Shown here: positions 21,716 to 35,149 of the stretch, piece after piece
Position numbering within the stretch: position 1 is the stretch's first letter
How the letters are laid out: every line of letters begins with the position of its first letter
Origin: Branchiostoma lanceolatum
Lineage: Eukaryota > Chordata > Leptocardii > Amphioxiformes > Branchiostomatidae
NCBI RefSeq assembly: GCF_035083965.1
Contig: NC_089723.1
Coordinates: 39,687,193-39,751,192 of the forward strand
Reading direction: 5' to 3'
DNA length: 64,000 nucleotides
Translations under genes and position numbers: made by a program
Notes under the pieces: model-generated
What the model saw: the letters and a program-made list of their open reading frames with translations, nothing else
What the model was told of the DNA's origin: nothing
Database searches by the model: none

Positions 21716-24700
21716 CAAGGTGAGAGCGAAGACGTAGGCGAAGAGACACGTCACGCCTAACGACTTGGTCAGCTTCCAGCCATTCAGGTGGACGTCCACC
21801 AACAGGAAGAAGACGGTGCTGATGAGGGTGATGGTGGAGTAGATGATGCTCTCGCTGTAGATGTGCACGGCGAACCCGCCCGCTGACTTGAAGAGCCACG
21901 GGAGGCCCAGGCAGACCAGGATGTTGAAGATGTTGCTGCCGAGGGAGTTGGACACCGCCATGTCACCAAGACCTGAAAATACGACAGAGGCGTGAAATAA
22001 ATCGGGCGGTGAAGTTTGGATTTGGTTTTGTTAATTTGCTTGATTTTTTTTTATCATTGGGAAGCTCATATCAACTTGCTTGCCTTTTTCATTGAAGTCC
22101 TGAAGAAAGAGGCTAGTGTCATACAAGATATAACATAAAGTCCTAATAAATCTGGTTGCTGCAGCTTTCTGCTGATACTTTTAATCTTCTTTACTTTTTA
22201 TCATGAATGGTTTATAAGAAATATCTATATCATTAACACAAACATGGGCAAAAAAAGGAGAAACAAAACCTACACCGTATGTGCTTATGTAAGTAATAGA
22301 ATGAAATAAAGACAGGATATGTGAGACACTGACCTGATGACGAGACGAGGACACTGGACAGCGCGTCCGGGATGCTGGTGCCGATAGACAGGATCGTCAG
22401 CCCCATGATCTCGTCTGGAATCCCGATGGTGAATCCTACCAGGAAAAATGAAGAGATTCTCTAAAACTCCTTGATAGGGCGAGTACCGCAAGTTTGGGAT
22501 GATGAAACTGTCACTGACAGACAGACAGACAGAAAGACATTCGGCCTGACAGACAGTTGACGACTATCTGTTGATGCCTGTTTACAACATACTGTAAAAT
22601 GAATAGTAGGCTCCGTTACCCCATGCCCTGGAACGTCTGTCAGTTGTCACCAAAGATTCATAGATTACCATGTTTTTGCAACTATGACCTTTGCTTCGTA
22701 TGGAAAATACATAATGCGGGAGCACAAATATAATGCCTACCAATGATGGTTGACGCCCAAGCGAGGACCTAGAAATTCTGGTAACTCTGACCTTCACTTC
22801 CTGAGTCTCTTCAGTCACTAGCAAATGGAAATGTATTACATGGAAACACAGACACGCCGATCGCACGAAAACAACCTACCAATAATTGTAGACATCCAGA
22901 CCAGCACGTAGGAATTATTACAACCCCGAAATTCACTTCCTGTCACTCTGAACGATACTTGAAAATACATAGTAAAACAGACAAAAGGAAACACCGAAAA
23001 CGACTTACCGATGATTGTAGACATCCAGACCAGCACGTAGGAATTCTAACAACCCCGAAATTCACTTCCTGTCACTCTGAACGATACTTGAAAATACATA
23101 GTAAAACAGACAAAAGGAAACACCGAAAACGACTTACCTATGATTGTAGACATCCAGACCAGCACGTATGAGAACACGGCGATCCACAGCGTCGTCATGA
23201 AGAACGTCATGAGGTACCGGTGTTTGGTGCCGTCGCTGTGGCAGTCCGGGATGGTGACGTACAGCACCGCGTGGATCGGGAAGTTCAGGAAGAAGGCGAT
23301 CTTCCGTTTCCCCTCGGGTACCTGAAAGAAAGAGAACTGGGACCGTTGTGGACAGAAATAAAACTTCGGGAGCTAAGGATGCTTGCGATGAACTGGACAA
23401 AGTGGAGAGAATTTAAGAAAGACTGATTGCAGCTGCAGAAGAATACAGTGGACTACTACTACCGTCAGCAGAGATCTCTTCGGTACGCCCTCGCCTGCTA
23501 CGGGCTGTGCTTCGGGGGGAGCGTCTAGTTTCTCTGGTTCGGCGATGGGGGCTTTCTCCTGATCTTTCTTTTCTGTTGAAACAAGTAAGACGTTCTCCAC
23601 TGGTACATTTAGTTCTTCTAATACATAATTTATAAAGCAACGGATAGACACATAACTCAGCAGTGAAACGAACAGGATAGGGACGATTGGCGTATGGTGA
23701 TCCAAATTTCACGAGGAGGCATCCGATGATGTCCTCCTCGTCGACGACAATGATTGAACAAAAGAAAAATGTAGAGAAATTTCGGAGCATTGATCATGAG
23801 AAGGGTTGGGATAGCAAACCTGTAATACAGATTACATTTTTTTTAAATCATCTACGTACAAATACAACGCTCAAAGCCCAAAGAAATTTCTCAGACCCTC
23901 CTACCATTGCCGGCATCTTTGTTGACATTAAAATTGCCGTCCGCCTCAGCCGGAGTCTCGCCCTCATTCTCCAGAGTCTGGTAGTTGTCGGGGTTGGTGT
24001 TGGCGCTGTGTTTGATGGCGAGCAGGGCGGAGGACTCGCGACTCAGGTGCCAGCTCTTCACCTTTTTTATATCAGAATACATCAATCAAAATAAGTAGAC
24101 AAGTCAAAAACGAGTTGCACTTGTTATGTCCACACCGCCACTTGTACAGCTGGAAATCAATGATACGAAACGAACATTTTGATAATAACGAATACAAAAT
24201 ATGTTGAGTTGTCTAAGCAAGATTTGCTGCTGGATTTCCTACCTAAAACAAGAGACGTAAAACAGCGGAAAAAAACGCTTCGTTGCCATTACATTATTCT
24301 GTGTAGTTAACATGATTTCACAGTTGGCACGGAAAGTGAAGTCAATGAAAATGAAAAGCTAGTCACCTTCTCAGTGGCCCACTTGCTGAGCCGCGGGTCC
24401 AGGTACATGACGAAGATGTACAGGCAGTAGATCCCCAGTAGTACCATCGCCTCGTACCTACATACGTACATTGGAAAAACGACAGGAAAGGTAAGATGAG
24501 ACCACCAAACCTTCACTGTACAAGAGGTATGACCCCGTGAATAGTTTCTTCAGGTTGGTAAATAACTGGATAACAAAGTTCGTCTTTTACACATTCAACC
24601 AAGTGTTTACAGCTAGTCCAAGTTTCAATTCTGTGATTGTCTGTCACCTTCCTCAGGGGAATGAGTGCATTCAGTAGCATTTGGAGATCTCTCTTAAATA

Positions 24701-27700
24701 ATGACTGGTTTCACTTCGCGCTGCAACTAAGTGTCGCTGTTGCACTATAACGAATGCGTTTAGTGAGAACATTGACAGGCTGTCACCGAAACGTCAGCTA
24801 GGGTCCAATTCTTTATTGAAATCTGCTGTTTAACGTCTTTTAAGGTGGTTTACCAGTTATGTGAAACACACAAACTTATCAGCTATAGCATAAGACGTGA
24901 CTCACGAGTAGACCTTCTCGTCGTAGATGATGAGCACCAGAGTCACGATGCTGATAAGGTAGAAGAATGAGTCTCGGAACAGTGGCCACCAGGACAGACT
25001 CAGCAGCTGGAGGAAACAACCAACAAACAAACAAACAAACAAACAAACGAACAAATGAAAAAACGAAAAGAAAAAAAAATGACACAAAAAATTAAAATAA
25101 AACATTTTTCATCAGCGAAGAATGTACAGCCTTCTTTGATCTTTTACGTCCCAAAATAACTACCAAAAACTTACTTTAAAATCAGACGTGATCGTCGAGG
25201 ATAGATCAAGTGTACCCGTCCTAGATAGCCAGGTTGATAGGATTTAGCGGCCCAAGCTGAACACGACCGTCATTATGTTGTCGACATAGTTATCTATAAC
25301 TAGCACACCTCGCGACTTACCGTGGAACTGCAGAGGGCCGTGAGCCCTGTGATGACGAGCACGTTAAAGATGGCGGACCCCACTACTGTTTCAATTCCGA
25401 CGTCGTTGTTAGTCACGAACACCCCTGTGCACAGCAGGAAGGAAACGGAAGAACCAGATTAGCGAAACAACTTTATCTTCTAAATCTTCTCCAGTGCCAG
25501 GCTCATCACAATGCAGTATTGTGTTCTAATTCTTATCTTCAGTCAGATCAGCCGAGAAACGATCTCGTTCAATTTGTATAGATTTGAGAAACATCGTTAG
25601 CTTTGTCGGAACTGTCATATATAATGCATTACCTTGAGTATTACATCAGTGGCAGATTAGATACGATGCAGGTAATTTTGAACTACTGTTATCTGAGCAA
25701 AACAGACAAACTGTAGATGACGTGAAACGCGTACCTGGAAACAGAACTACACATTCATAACTCGATACGCATCTAACCCTCTGTGTAAGTTCAGCATTCA
25801 GTCACGTTAAAATGTAGACATGTCCTCGATTAGTCTTGACATTGCTTGATCTTAATATGCTGCTCAGATGTGATTTCCAAATCAACGACATATAGACATT
25901 AGTCGGTCAATTTCTGTTAAAATTGAAATTGATTGAAACACATCCATGTCCTTTACTAATCACTGCTGACCTTGACAGTTTGTTATGTGAGCTGCGATCG
26001 CAATGTCTTAAGGTGTAGTCGTAAGTCGTCGTGCGTTCTTGATGTAAAATTTTCAAACAGGTCGAAACCGACAAGGACCTAATACAACATTTTTCGTAAC
26101 AAGACATCTTAACCTTGCGGAACATATGCACGACTATCACAAGAATAACTGCCCTCGCTTTACGACGATCACACGAAGAATGAAATCAGGCCTTACCTAA
26201 CATGGCGACGAACAGTCTCAGTTTGCAATCGTACGACGATAGCACGACAAATGGACAGGGCCCTTACCTAACATGGCCATGAATAGTCTCAGTTTGTGGT
26301 CGTACGACGATCGTACGATGTATTTCACCAGGCCCTTACCTAACATGGCCACGAACAGTTCCGGTGCGGAGCTGCCCACCGCCATGAAGGTCGCGCCGGC
26401 TACATTGTGGGACAGTCCAAGTCCTGGGGAGAAATAACACGAACATAGTGACGACAGTCTTAACAAGTTACACTATGCATGGAAAGCTGACGTGGCAATG
26501 GCACGAAAACCTCTCTGCAGATTTGAATGAACACAGTCAAACCTGCCAAGAAGACCAGTCAGGGGGCCGATAAAGTCTGGTCTATGTTGGCAGGTGGTCA
26601 CTGCAGACAAGATTCTTATAGCTTAATGCTTGTGGAAATCTAAAAATAATAAAGTGGTCACATTAGCCAGTTAGTCCTTATGTGGAGGTGGTCACTTGTA
26701 AAGACTGCATTTGTTAAATTGTCTTTGCTTCGATTAGTTTTTCAGGTTGAATATATAACTTTATATACGCTTCTACGTGGATCAGGTAAGGCTGATAACA
26801 CGTACAAGCAACATCGCACTATCTGTGACTGTACTTACTCGTGCTTGTAGACTATAGAGGCGGCACGAAGTAGTCGTCACAGACGATTGCGATGGCGGAG
26901 AACATCGACCACCAGGACATGCAGCAGGACTCCCCCGTGCCTCCGGACCGCGGCGCTCGGCCTTCATCAGCTATCTGACCCGTCTACATCAGGGCACTCC
27001 AACCTTCTCTCAACCGGGGCGGGGGGCGGTACAGACTTCCGACGAACTTTGACCCAGCGCTGACGTCACACACGCGTAATCACGTGTCTACAGCACTTGG
27101 GTCATATAGCTGATGAAGTTATGGAAGGTACTTACTTGTGGTTTTAAGTTGTAACAGTACTACTTCCTGTCTGTAACGGTACTTACTTGTGCTTGTGGTC
27201 TCCAGTGACGGCACGAAGTAGTCATCACAGACGATCGCAATGGCTGAGAACATGTACACGACCACGAGGACGTGCAGCAGGACTCCCCCGTTTCTCCGCA
27301 CCGCGGCGGGCATGGGGTCGGGCGGGAACTGCATGATGGAGGCCAGGGTGCAGTTCGGGATCTCCCCGTCCAGGTAGCGCAGGTCAGGCTCCCCCGTTGA
27401 GTGGATGTGATCGTCCACGAACTGCAGCAGGCTTCGTGATGTTTTGTCGTACCCGGTGTGGAAGGAATTGGTACCTGTTTATAAGAATCATATGATACAT
27501 ATTTGGTAAGGAGAGGAGTTAGGAAAAAGTATAGACTTAAGATGTACCTGGTTTAGTCTCTTAGGATGACACACTCATCCCCTGCAACCCCCAATGTATC
27601 ACACTGTTCATGCGCAGTTCATACCATGAACTAGCGTATACTATAACGTGACACGTGCTATATTAGTTTTTGGAACCAATCTTTTAGATTTGTTTTAGTG

Positions 27701-30700
27701 ATGTCACTATGCGTACTTTATCCCTACTTTTGTATCTGTATGCCTGTAATTAGCCCGGTGGGGCTCGAATGTCCAAAAAAGGTTATTCATCATATTATTA
27801 TGGACCAGTAATGAAAACCAAGAAGTTACGCCTCCCCAGAGACCATCGTTCAGCCGTAACCACTAACGGTTGTACCATGTCGTGTATGTCTGTACCGGCG
27901 ATGTAAACAATGACTGATGATGATGAACTCCTGAGTTTGCAGTAGGCATCAATCAAACACACATCCACTGTACCCGGTCCTACATGTTTTTTTCTTTTCT
28001 TTTTGGCTTGACTACGTAGAGGTTTTCAGGGTTTCATTGGCCGGCGCAGTAATTCTGTGCAATGTCGATACGTTCAAAGTTAAACTTATCGGCTCATTTT
28101 CTGAACGAAGGCGGTAGCTTTGCAGTTGAGATCCATAAATCAATTGACAAGGTAAACATTCAGTAACCTTGTCGCGGGCTCACTCTTTTGCACAATTATT
28201 CACCATATTTTTGCCAAATTCTACAACCCATAAAATTAAGAAGGCCTGGTGCTGGCCAACTGTTCTGCGTTGAAGTGAATTGTTTCACTGGCCCTGCGTA
28301 TTGATTATTTGTGCCTCAGAGGAATTGGAGATTTGACAGCTAGCTTGTGGTTACAATGATATATCTGCAAATCCAATCTACTGCTTCTGCCTCCAACGCC
28401 TCTGAGGACCAATCAGCATCACACGCGTTGTACTCATTTCGGTTATTGGGTGTGAGAAATCACACGGGTGTCAGCCTGGGGCGTTTGTGTGGGTGTCGTC
28501 CTGGGGCGTTTGGGGACAGACAGTGGCTTTTATGTGACAGAATAAAAATAAATAGCTATTTGATACTGGATCCATTCGTCATGATCATAGCAACACACTT
28601 CTTCTTCTTCTCAAGCTTCTTTTTTCATCCTCAACTGAGGTGAAACCTGGCGCTTTTTAAAGTAAAGTTACCTACCTACCAACCTAGTCCCTTGACCTCC
28701 GTGTCGTTGGGGGGACAAGGTAGCAAAGAAGATGGACAGTAAAGTTAGCTGGTAGTATAATATGGCTCGCTACGGCTCGCGGCTTTAGCCAAGCACACCG
28801 GGTCACCCATCCCTTCCATGATATGTGTGTTCTTTTACTGCCTTACTTACAACAATCTATGACTCACCGTTACTGCTTTCAGAACTGTAGAACTGTTAGA
28901 ATTCATTCAGAAAACTTTCCTCCCGATCATAGCCTACAAACCTTGAAAACAAACATACACCGCTGTCTCTCACCTTAGCCACATTCAGTTTAAACCAATC
29001 ACGTCAATTAGTTCAATGCTTAAAGAAGTGGCCCCCTGCGGCCTTGCACTGAGCGAGATTGTAAAAATAAAAAGAATGCAGCTAGTTTTTAGTCTTTGCG
29101 ACATGTCCACTTGTAGATACATAACGATAGGCCCGGTGGTTGTCCACTTAGCCCTGATTGCTTCTGGCGGATCGATACCGATTGATGTTTTTGTATTTCC
29201 GGCGATTTACAATCAAGGTCATGTTGATGACGTCAATTCTTGACCCAGAATGATGACCATTCCCAGAGGACCTTGTGGATAACAGAGCGGAAATGGACAT
29301 GTATACCAATTGTTTTATGTGAATTTCTGGACATTGTTTTGCTTCTACTCCTTCGATAGATTGTACACTCTGTAGTAGGACTGGTATTTAGTGTAAGTGC
29401 GTACTTTGTATTAATATTTTCTGTTCTGTTTGTTCCATTTCTTATGTCTGTGTTAAGACTTACAGCGTTTTGCCCTGGAATGTCTATTAATGTACCAAAG
29501 GGCACGAGGAAACAGGTCACGGACCTGAGCATAATCTACTGATAAAATCAATAGAAATGAAATGAATTAAGCCCATCTTCATGATCACAGGACAAATAAT
29601 TATTTCTGTCCCTTTGTTTTCATTTCCACCTCTGCGCTACATTTTCTTTGCAAGTATTTACCCCTAAAAACGTGGTGATTCAAATACTAGTTACATTGCT
29701 ATTTTATACGTTTTGTTTTCAATTTGGTGAACAAATGAGATAAAGGGTTCCTACCACATTTTTTTCACCAAGAGGAGATTAAGTTACTAAGTTATTCTGG
29801 TATTCATCATCTCAAGGAAAAAAGAGATAACATAGGCTAACACCCGTTTATCTCATTTACTCACCAAAACAAGCGTCAGTCATTCTTCTCTGGTATATAA
29901 GATTGAGATGTCCTTTCTGTCCCTTTCGTTTGATTCCCATTTCCTTACCCTATTTTCATTGCATCATCGCAAGAACTCGGACGTACTTAATTCAATTTTA
30001 CGACCAGTTCCGAAGCTTTCAAATCAAATGACCCGTGATGACGCAAATCCCGCCAAACCCATTTATGTCCGGGGACGGCAGAAAATAATTCATTTGAGGA
30101 AGAGGTAAGAAATGCATCCTTTAATGTTATATGTCGTACACTGACCTCCGAGAAGTTTTAAAGTGCGAAATCTTGAGCACATATCTTTAGCAGGGTGGTA
30201 ATACATATATTGAATGGTAATTTATTGAAAGCAAGGTGAACTTTTTTCTTTCGAGAGTCCCTCTAGATATGCCCAATTAATTGTTTGTTTGAGCCTTTGT
30301 TACTTCAAGAAAAGCTTGAATCAGCCTGCAGGCCACTTTTCATTGTAGTTATTAGGAAGGAGGTAAGGGTCAGACAAAAAATTTAACAAAGATGTACATG
30401 ATTAAACCAGAAACAAATTCTTATACATAGATGGCATTACAAAAAACACATAACAATGGGAAAGTTTGCGTATGCTCCGTGAATCGACCTATCTTCGAAA
30501 TTTTTGCCGGGTTTGACAAACTTTCCACAACTGTATTCACATTCAACCATTCTCACAACCAAGATCGAAATTAAATCCAAATCACAACGTCATAACATTC
30601 AAAACAATACTTGAAAAAATAGGTAAAAGTAACTTAACAAAAACGATAGGTTTGACATACTTTTACATTTCAGCGTTCTTGTTGCAAGTTTCTACCCGAA

Positions 30701-32945
30701 CAGTACATGTAACCTTACTGCTCGGATGCAAACGACGGGAAAGAGAGGGGGGGAGTGCATGTGCAACCATGGACTGCTTGAGACAGTGTCTGCTAGCGGA
30801 TTGCTACACACCATATGGAAGTGAGCGTCATCCTCCTACCAACAGGCACAGAGCCAAATTAAACCCCCTCCATCTCCCCCTGCCCTGGACCAATTTGCTA
30901 AATTAACATGGACATGTGCGGCCGGCTAACATGATCAGTCTGGGGAACCACTCCAATTTCCCTGCAGGCCAGGCTGATGGGATTATGTGGATGACGTCCT
31001 CTGGGAACCCCAAAACTGATGCGAACGTGATAAGAAAAAAATTGGCAAAAAAAAGGTAATTATGAAATCTGCGTGGTCAGGAAGGTTTAACAAATGACTT
31101 AACACAAAGAGTATGGTATGGTGGTGGATGATAGATTTTCCATTTTCATTTCAATCTTCAGCTCTTTGACTTTGGAACTGCCAATTTGATTATGTGGATG
31201 ACATCCTCTGGGAACCCCAAAACTCATGCAATTGTGCGAATGAAATAAAAAGTTTAGAAAAAGTTTTGCCTTTTTGCAATTTACAGCATATATTTGATCT
31301 TTTTGCAGCTGATTTGTAACGTGTTACGATTTATAGTATGGTCGATAGCTTTTTTTGTTTTGTTGGAATCGAAAGAAAATTGATGCGCGCGCGGATGCCA
31401 TCCATACAATCAAATCAGCATGGCCTCATTTGATGCGCACTGCCCGGTTGAACCGTTTACTCCACTACCAATCCATATACAGCTATATTTTCAACTCTTT
31501 TTTTATTCCATTATCGAAATTTCTTCTACGAAAAGAAAAACATGGGACGCATACAAAAAAAATGGTACACATGTTTAACAACAAAACTAATACATAAAAC
31601 CAATGTTCACTGCTATCTCCTAGCATATTCATCTCCGTCTTCCATCAATGTCTAAAAGTGGTCAAATATGGCCTTGCATTGAATAAACCCCTCAAAAATT
31701 GTCTATGATCACAAAATAATCACACCTATTTGCTGAGTACCTACTCTCCAGAAAGCACTGTTTGAACTACTTTTTGTTACAGCACGATGGATAGATTAAG
31801 TAAGCTAAAACACTTCATTTTATAAAGCCCTGGATTCTAATACACAAATGTTCATACATGTCGTATAGACCATATTTACTGAATACAAAATCTAAAGAAG
31901 GACCTCAGTTTGACTTGTATTCCGAGAAATATTTCGTTCAAATCACTTTTTGATGCAGTGCGGACGATAGATCACATTACAACACGACATCTTATAAAGC
32001 TGCGGATCTTAGCGCGTACAAAGGCTCATGAGTGACAAGCCTGATTGATTACCCCGGGGATGACATGTATCAATTATCCCATGCGTATTTAATACTGAGA
32101 CCATCTTAATAACAGACTATTGTGTAATAGAAGCAGGCCTGAAAAAGCTCTGTTTAAGTGAAAGGATAGACTTGGTGTATGTTACAAGGCCTCCCTCATT
32201 TTCGGCACAGTGATGTTGCAATTTCGATGTCCATGGTGAAAGAATTGCAACTAGAATGATGTTATTTGTTTTTAGGGATCTGCATTTAGTTTTCTACCCT
32301 GCGATGGCTTGCATAACCTAAATTAAACATAACCAATCTACATGCATATATGTAGGTACGATTAAAATGTTAATTTTCCATTTCTGCCTCCTAAAAGGGA
32401 AGATACAGAAAAACTTATGTTGTAGTGTGTCCTGTCCAACATTTGTACGTTTTGAAGAAAACAATCACTTGAAGTTGTGGAAACGAGCCTAAAATACATG
32501 TACGTTGATTATGAATAGTTCTAAATTCAGTCTGTGGGTTATATTTTGGATTTGTATATTTTTTTGCAGAATGTTCGTTCTCGGTGCATATGTGACAACA
32601 TCTGCATTATACATATGGGACAATATGTAAAGATTGCCTAAATTACACCAAATAATTGTAAAAGCAGATTCTCAGCACATAGCATTTTAGAAGGTAAGTT
32701 ATTCTCATACAATTTAGAATTATATAATTGTTGTACAATAACGTTATCTATATGTCTCATAGAATCATAATACCAGGTGAACCGGTAGACCGGGAATGTC
32801 ACACACCTTTGTCGGGCCGGGGCGCGCCTCCTCCCGCGGGATATTCCTGCCGGCCCGGTGACACCAGCACCAGGACAGTGAGGACCACCGTCACCATGGG
32901 GATGGTCAGCCACAGCATCTCCTTCCGTTTGCGAATTCTCATCAT
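21647..32945 (-). CDS. SLC24A5-like: SLC24/NCKX exchanger A, SLC24A5-like
   Basis: Exons in transcript order: 32945-32807, 27474-27187, 26423-26340, 25424-25321, 25006-24906, 24457-24367, 24061-23905, 23572-23463, 23321-23138, 22435-22334, 21972-21647; 561 aa, every phase closes. Order: N-terminal hydrophobic segment, NCT glycosylation site at N87, five-helix block with alpha-1 repeat ([21 protein letters not shown]164; then [19 protein letters not shown]), cytosolic loop about 270-360, second block with alpha-2 ([15 protein letters not shown]443; [15 protein letters not shown]). Sequence around [13 protein letters not shown] and [14 protein letters not shown] is closest to SLC24A5 in my memory. 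It would exchange Na+ for Ca2+. Odd: the residue matching NCKX2 Asp575 is Asn470. The segment that is two exons in B and C is one exon here (288 bp). Confidence 0.94.
22880..23160 (-). repeat. 126-bp tandem copies of the 5' splice site of A exon 23138-23321
   Basis: Two extra copies lie downstream of the real junction. Each repeats the last exon codons ([11 protein letters not shown]) and the donor region plus about 95 bp of intron. The middle copy keeps GTAAGTCG; the outermost has GTAGGTTG. Confidence 0.85.
26185..26345 (-). repeat. Tandem copies of the 5' splice site of A exon 26340-26423
   Basis: The exon end and donor (minus strand GCCATGTTAGGTAAGG) occur three times at about 70-75 bp spacing; only the 26340 copy is attached to the full exon. 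Confidence 0.8.
26838..27190 (-). repeat. Partial duplicate of A exon 27187-27474
   Basis: 26838-26970 repeats about 110-130 bp of the exon's 3' part with its donor, diverged and no longer reading well. A further donor-like ACTTACTTGTGG (plus) lies at about 27131. It would be an unproductive exon if spliced. Confidence 0.7.
27475..32806 (-). other. First intron of exchanger A
   Basis: 5.3 kb without a supported exon. It contains a (TTTG)n dispersed repeat fragment at about 30283-30400 and a 37-bp direct duplicate (30981-31017 and 31188-31224, one difference). Otherwise AT-rich sequence in which I see nothing. Confidence 0.6.
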
Positions 32946-33205
32946 GGCGGAGAAACACGAAAATCTTCAACTGCCCGAGAAAAAATAACTCTTAGGAGAA
33001 AAGCCTCAGGCTCTGTCTGGTAGAATTGTTTCGACAGGGTTACCACCACTCTGTTCAGCTCCACACCTATGCAGCGCCGCGTCTGGGTACGTAATAAGGT
33101 ACTGTCTGGTTCTCCCTTACCATCAGCAAGCGTTATCTACGGTGGCCTATATAGACAACTTTGGCGTGCACGCAAACCAGTATATCGTGTACGAAGACCA
33201 TAAGA

Positions 33206-33420
33206 GCCCTGTCACACGTATGCGTATCCTAATCCCTTATATGATTTGTGCATTGAAATGTCTCTCATACGCAGTCGTAAGTAATCGAAAATTTTCGAAA
33301 TTTTGAGCTACCTATTCAAAAATTTTCATAAGTAAATTATAAGGATTTGATATACGCAAACGTGATAGAAACCTAATGGCGTCTACGCCAACCATTTTGT
33401 AAGCTACACGTGATGATAGT
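33206..33420. mobile_element. Single-ended fragment of the CCTGTCACAC MITE family
   Basis: Starts AGAGCCCTGTCACACGTATG, like the ends of 53166-53575, and continues with similar AT-rich interior. No mirrored right end was found. Lies upstream of exchanger A. Confidence 0.4.
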
Positions 33421-33924
33421 GGGCTGCGTGGAGGAACATTTCGTCAGCGACGCGCTGAAAGGATTTTCGTAGACGAAGAAATGGTTTGCATACACGGACT
33501 GTTGTTCATATGGGCCACGGTAGCAACCTGATACTGCAGTCGATTGGGATCTACTGCCCTCTGATTGGGATCCGTCTGCTGATGAATATAGTTATGACGC
33601 AATAACTTGGCTCGGCTCAGGCAACTTAAAACGACGCTAGCGTCCACTGTACACACTTTGCGAAATAAATCGTAGGTCTTTCTGCTTCTACAAGAGTAAA
33701 ATCTTAAATTTTCTGGTCAGTCTCCGTGCTTGTAAAACGCTAAGTAAAGGGCATGTAATTATGAGGAAGCCTGCAAGGGGGCGCTGACACTGTCGTTAAC
33801 ATAACTGTCAGACTAACCATGACAGCAATGCTGTATTATTGATCATCTCCAACAAAAACATTACTACATGTAAAATATAAAAGATACATGCTTGGCGAAA
33901 CTATTAGCTTATTGAACTTAAACT

Positions 33925-34293
33925 GCGCCACGGTGCGTAATGACAGGGAGCTTGGCCCAGAAGCCAGATGTTCCGTGTTCAAATTCTGACATGCCCAGTT
34001 GACGTTGTGCCCTTGAGAAACGCACTATACACGACTTTCCTCACTACACTCAGGTGAAAATGAGTACCTAGCTTGGGTTAGGGACATCCCTCAGATAGGC
34101 CGTTAAATGGAGGCGCCGTGTTTGAGGAGAGTCACAACTTGAGCACGTAAAAGAAGCCACCTCATTTATCGGAAAGAGTAGAGGTCCTTCCCAGTGTGAG
34201 CGGATCCGGATATGCAGCTTGTACTGTTCAGTACAAACCGGGCATGCAATACAAACAAACAAAGAAAGTAACTAACTAACTAACTAACTAACA
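33925..34293 (+). mobile_element. tRNA-derived SINE, diverged copy of the 6584 family
   Basis: Shares GTGAAAATGAGTACCTAGCT and CGTTAAATGGAG with 6584-7151, with a tRNA-like head near 33930 and an (ACTA)n tail. More mismatches than the 6584 copy, so older. Confidence 0.7.
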
Positions 34294-34404
34294 GATTAAT
34301 CAAAGTCAAAGTCCACTGGTAGTGGTGTGTGTTTAACTTCCATACTATTTCCAAAATGCTGAGTGCTAAGCAGAGAAATCAGTATGTACCATTTTTACAG
34401 TCTT

Positions 34405-34490
34405 TGGCATGACCCGGTCAGGGTTCGAACTCACGACCTACCGTATGCAAGGCGAACACTCTACCCACTCGGCCATTGCACCGGATTATT
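34405..34490 (-). mobile_element. tRNA-like head of a SINE
   Basis: On the minus strand TGGCCGAGTGGGTAGAG (A box) and GAGTTCGAACCCT (B box) are well formed, but the acceptor arms do not pair properly and related repeats exist, so a SINE is likelier than a tRNA gene. Confidence 0.5.
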
Positions 34491-35149
34491 ACTGGTAAGA
34501 TATCACCGTGAGTATCCACTTTTATTTTGTATGTTGGTCCAACATGTTCAATCTTTGGTTAGTTTTATCTGCATCTTATAATAGTTTACGAATTCGCCGT
34601 GATTCGTATTGATTTTCCTAAAAAGCTACATTCGTTCTCAACCAATAACAGCTGTTGTTACAAATACAACAGAATAGAAAACTGCATCATCTGTTTCCAT
34701 TGATTCGTTACAGTTGTTGATATTTAATCAACGCACACACTGTTGTTGATTCTAAGTCAAACATTTCGTACGATATAACAATAGGCCAGATCTAGAATAT
34801 GGTCACTGGTTGAGAAGTTTTGATAACTCCTTGATAAATCTAACATTCAAGTACAAAAATGACATGAGAAGGTATGTTATAAGGAGATGAATTGTCAATG
34901 AATAAGGAAAGACTTCATACTACAATATCTTCAAAGCCTTATAGTAAACACTCACTCACTCCACCGGGCTCGCTCGGAGTCATCTCGTCACCAGTTTTCT
35001 CCATAGTACTCATTTATAGGAAACAATGTTGTCTTTATGATGTAATACGTTACTGTACAGTTCTCACAGTTTTTTTATGACATGTTGTCTGTTAGAAATG
35101 ACGCAGTTCAGCCTGGGGCTGCAATGTGTGTTTTTTTTCAATTTCAATA

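Noticed and set aside
21459-21899. 146-codon His/Arg-rich minus-strand ORF
   Set aside because: It is an alternative frame through the last exon of exchanger A and the 69-bp array; the NCKX frame is the conserved one.
34405-34490. Candidate tRNA gene on the minus strand
   Set aside because: A and B boxes are good but the acceptor stem does not pair and no terminator follows; related repeats favour a SINE head.
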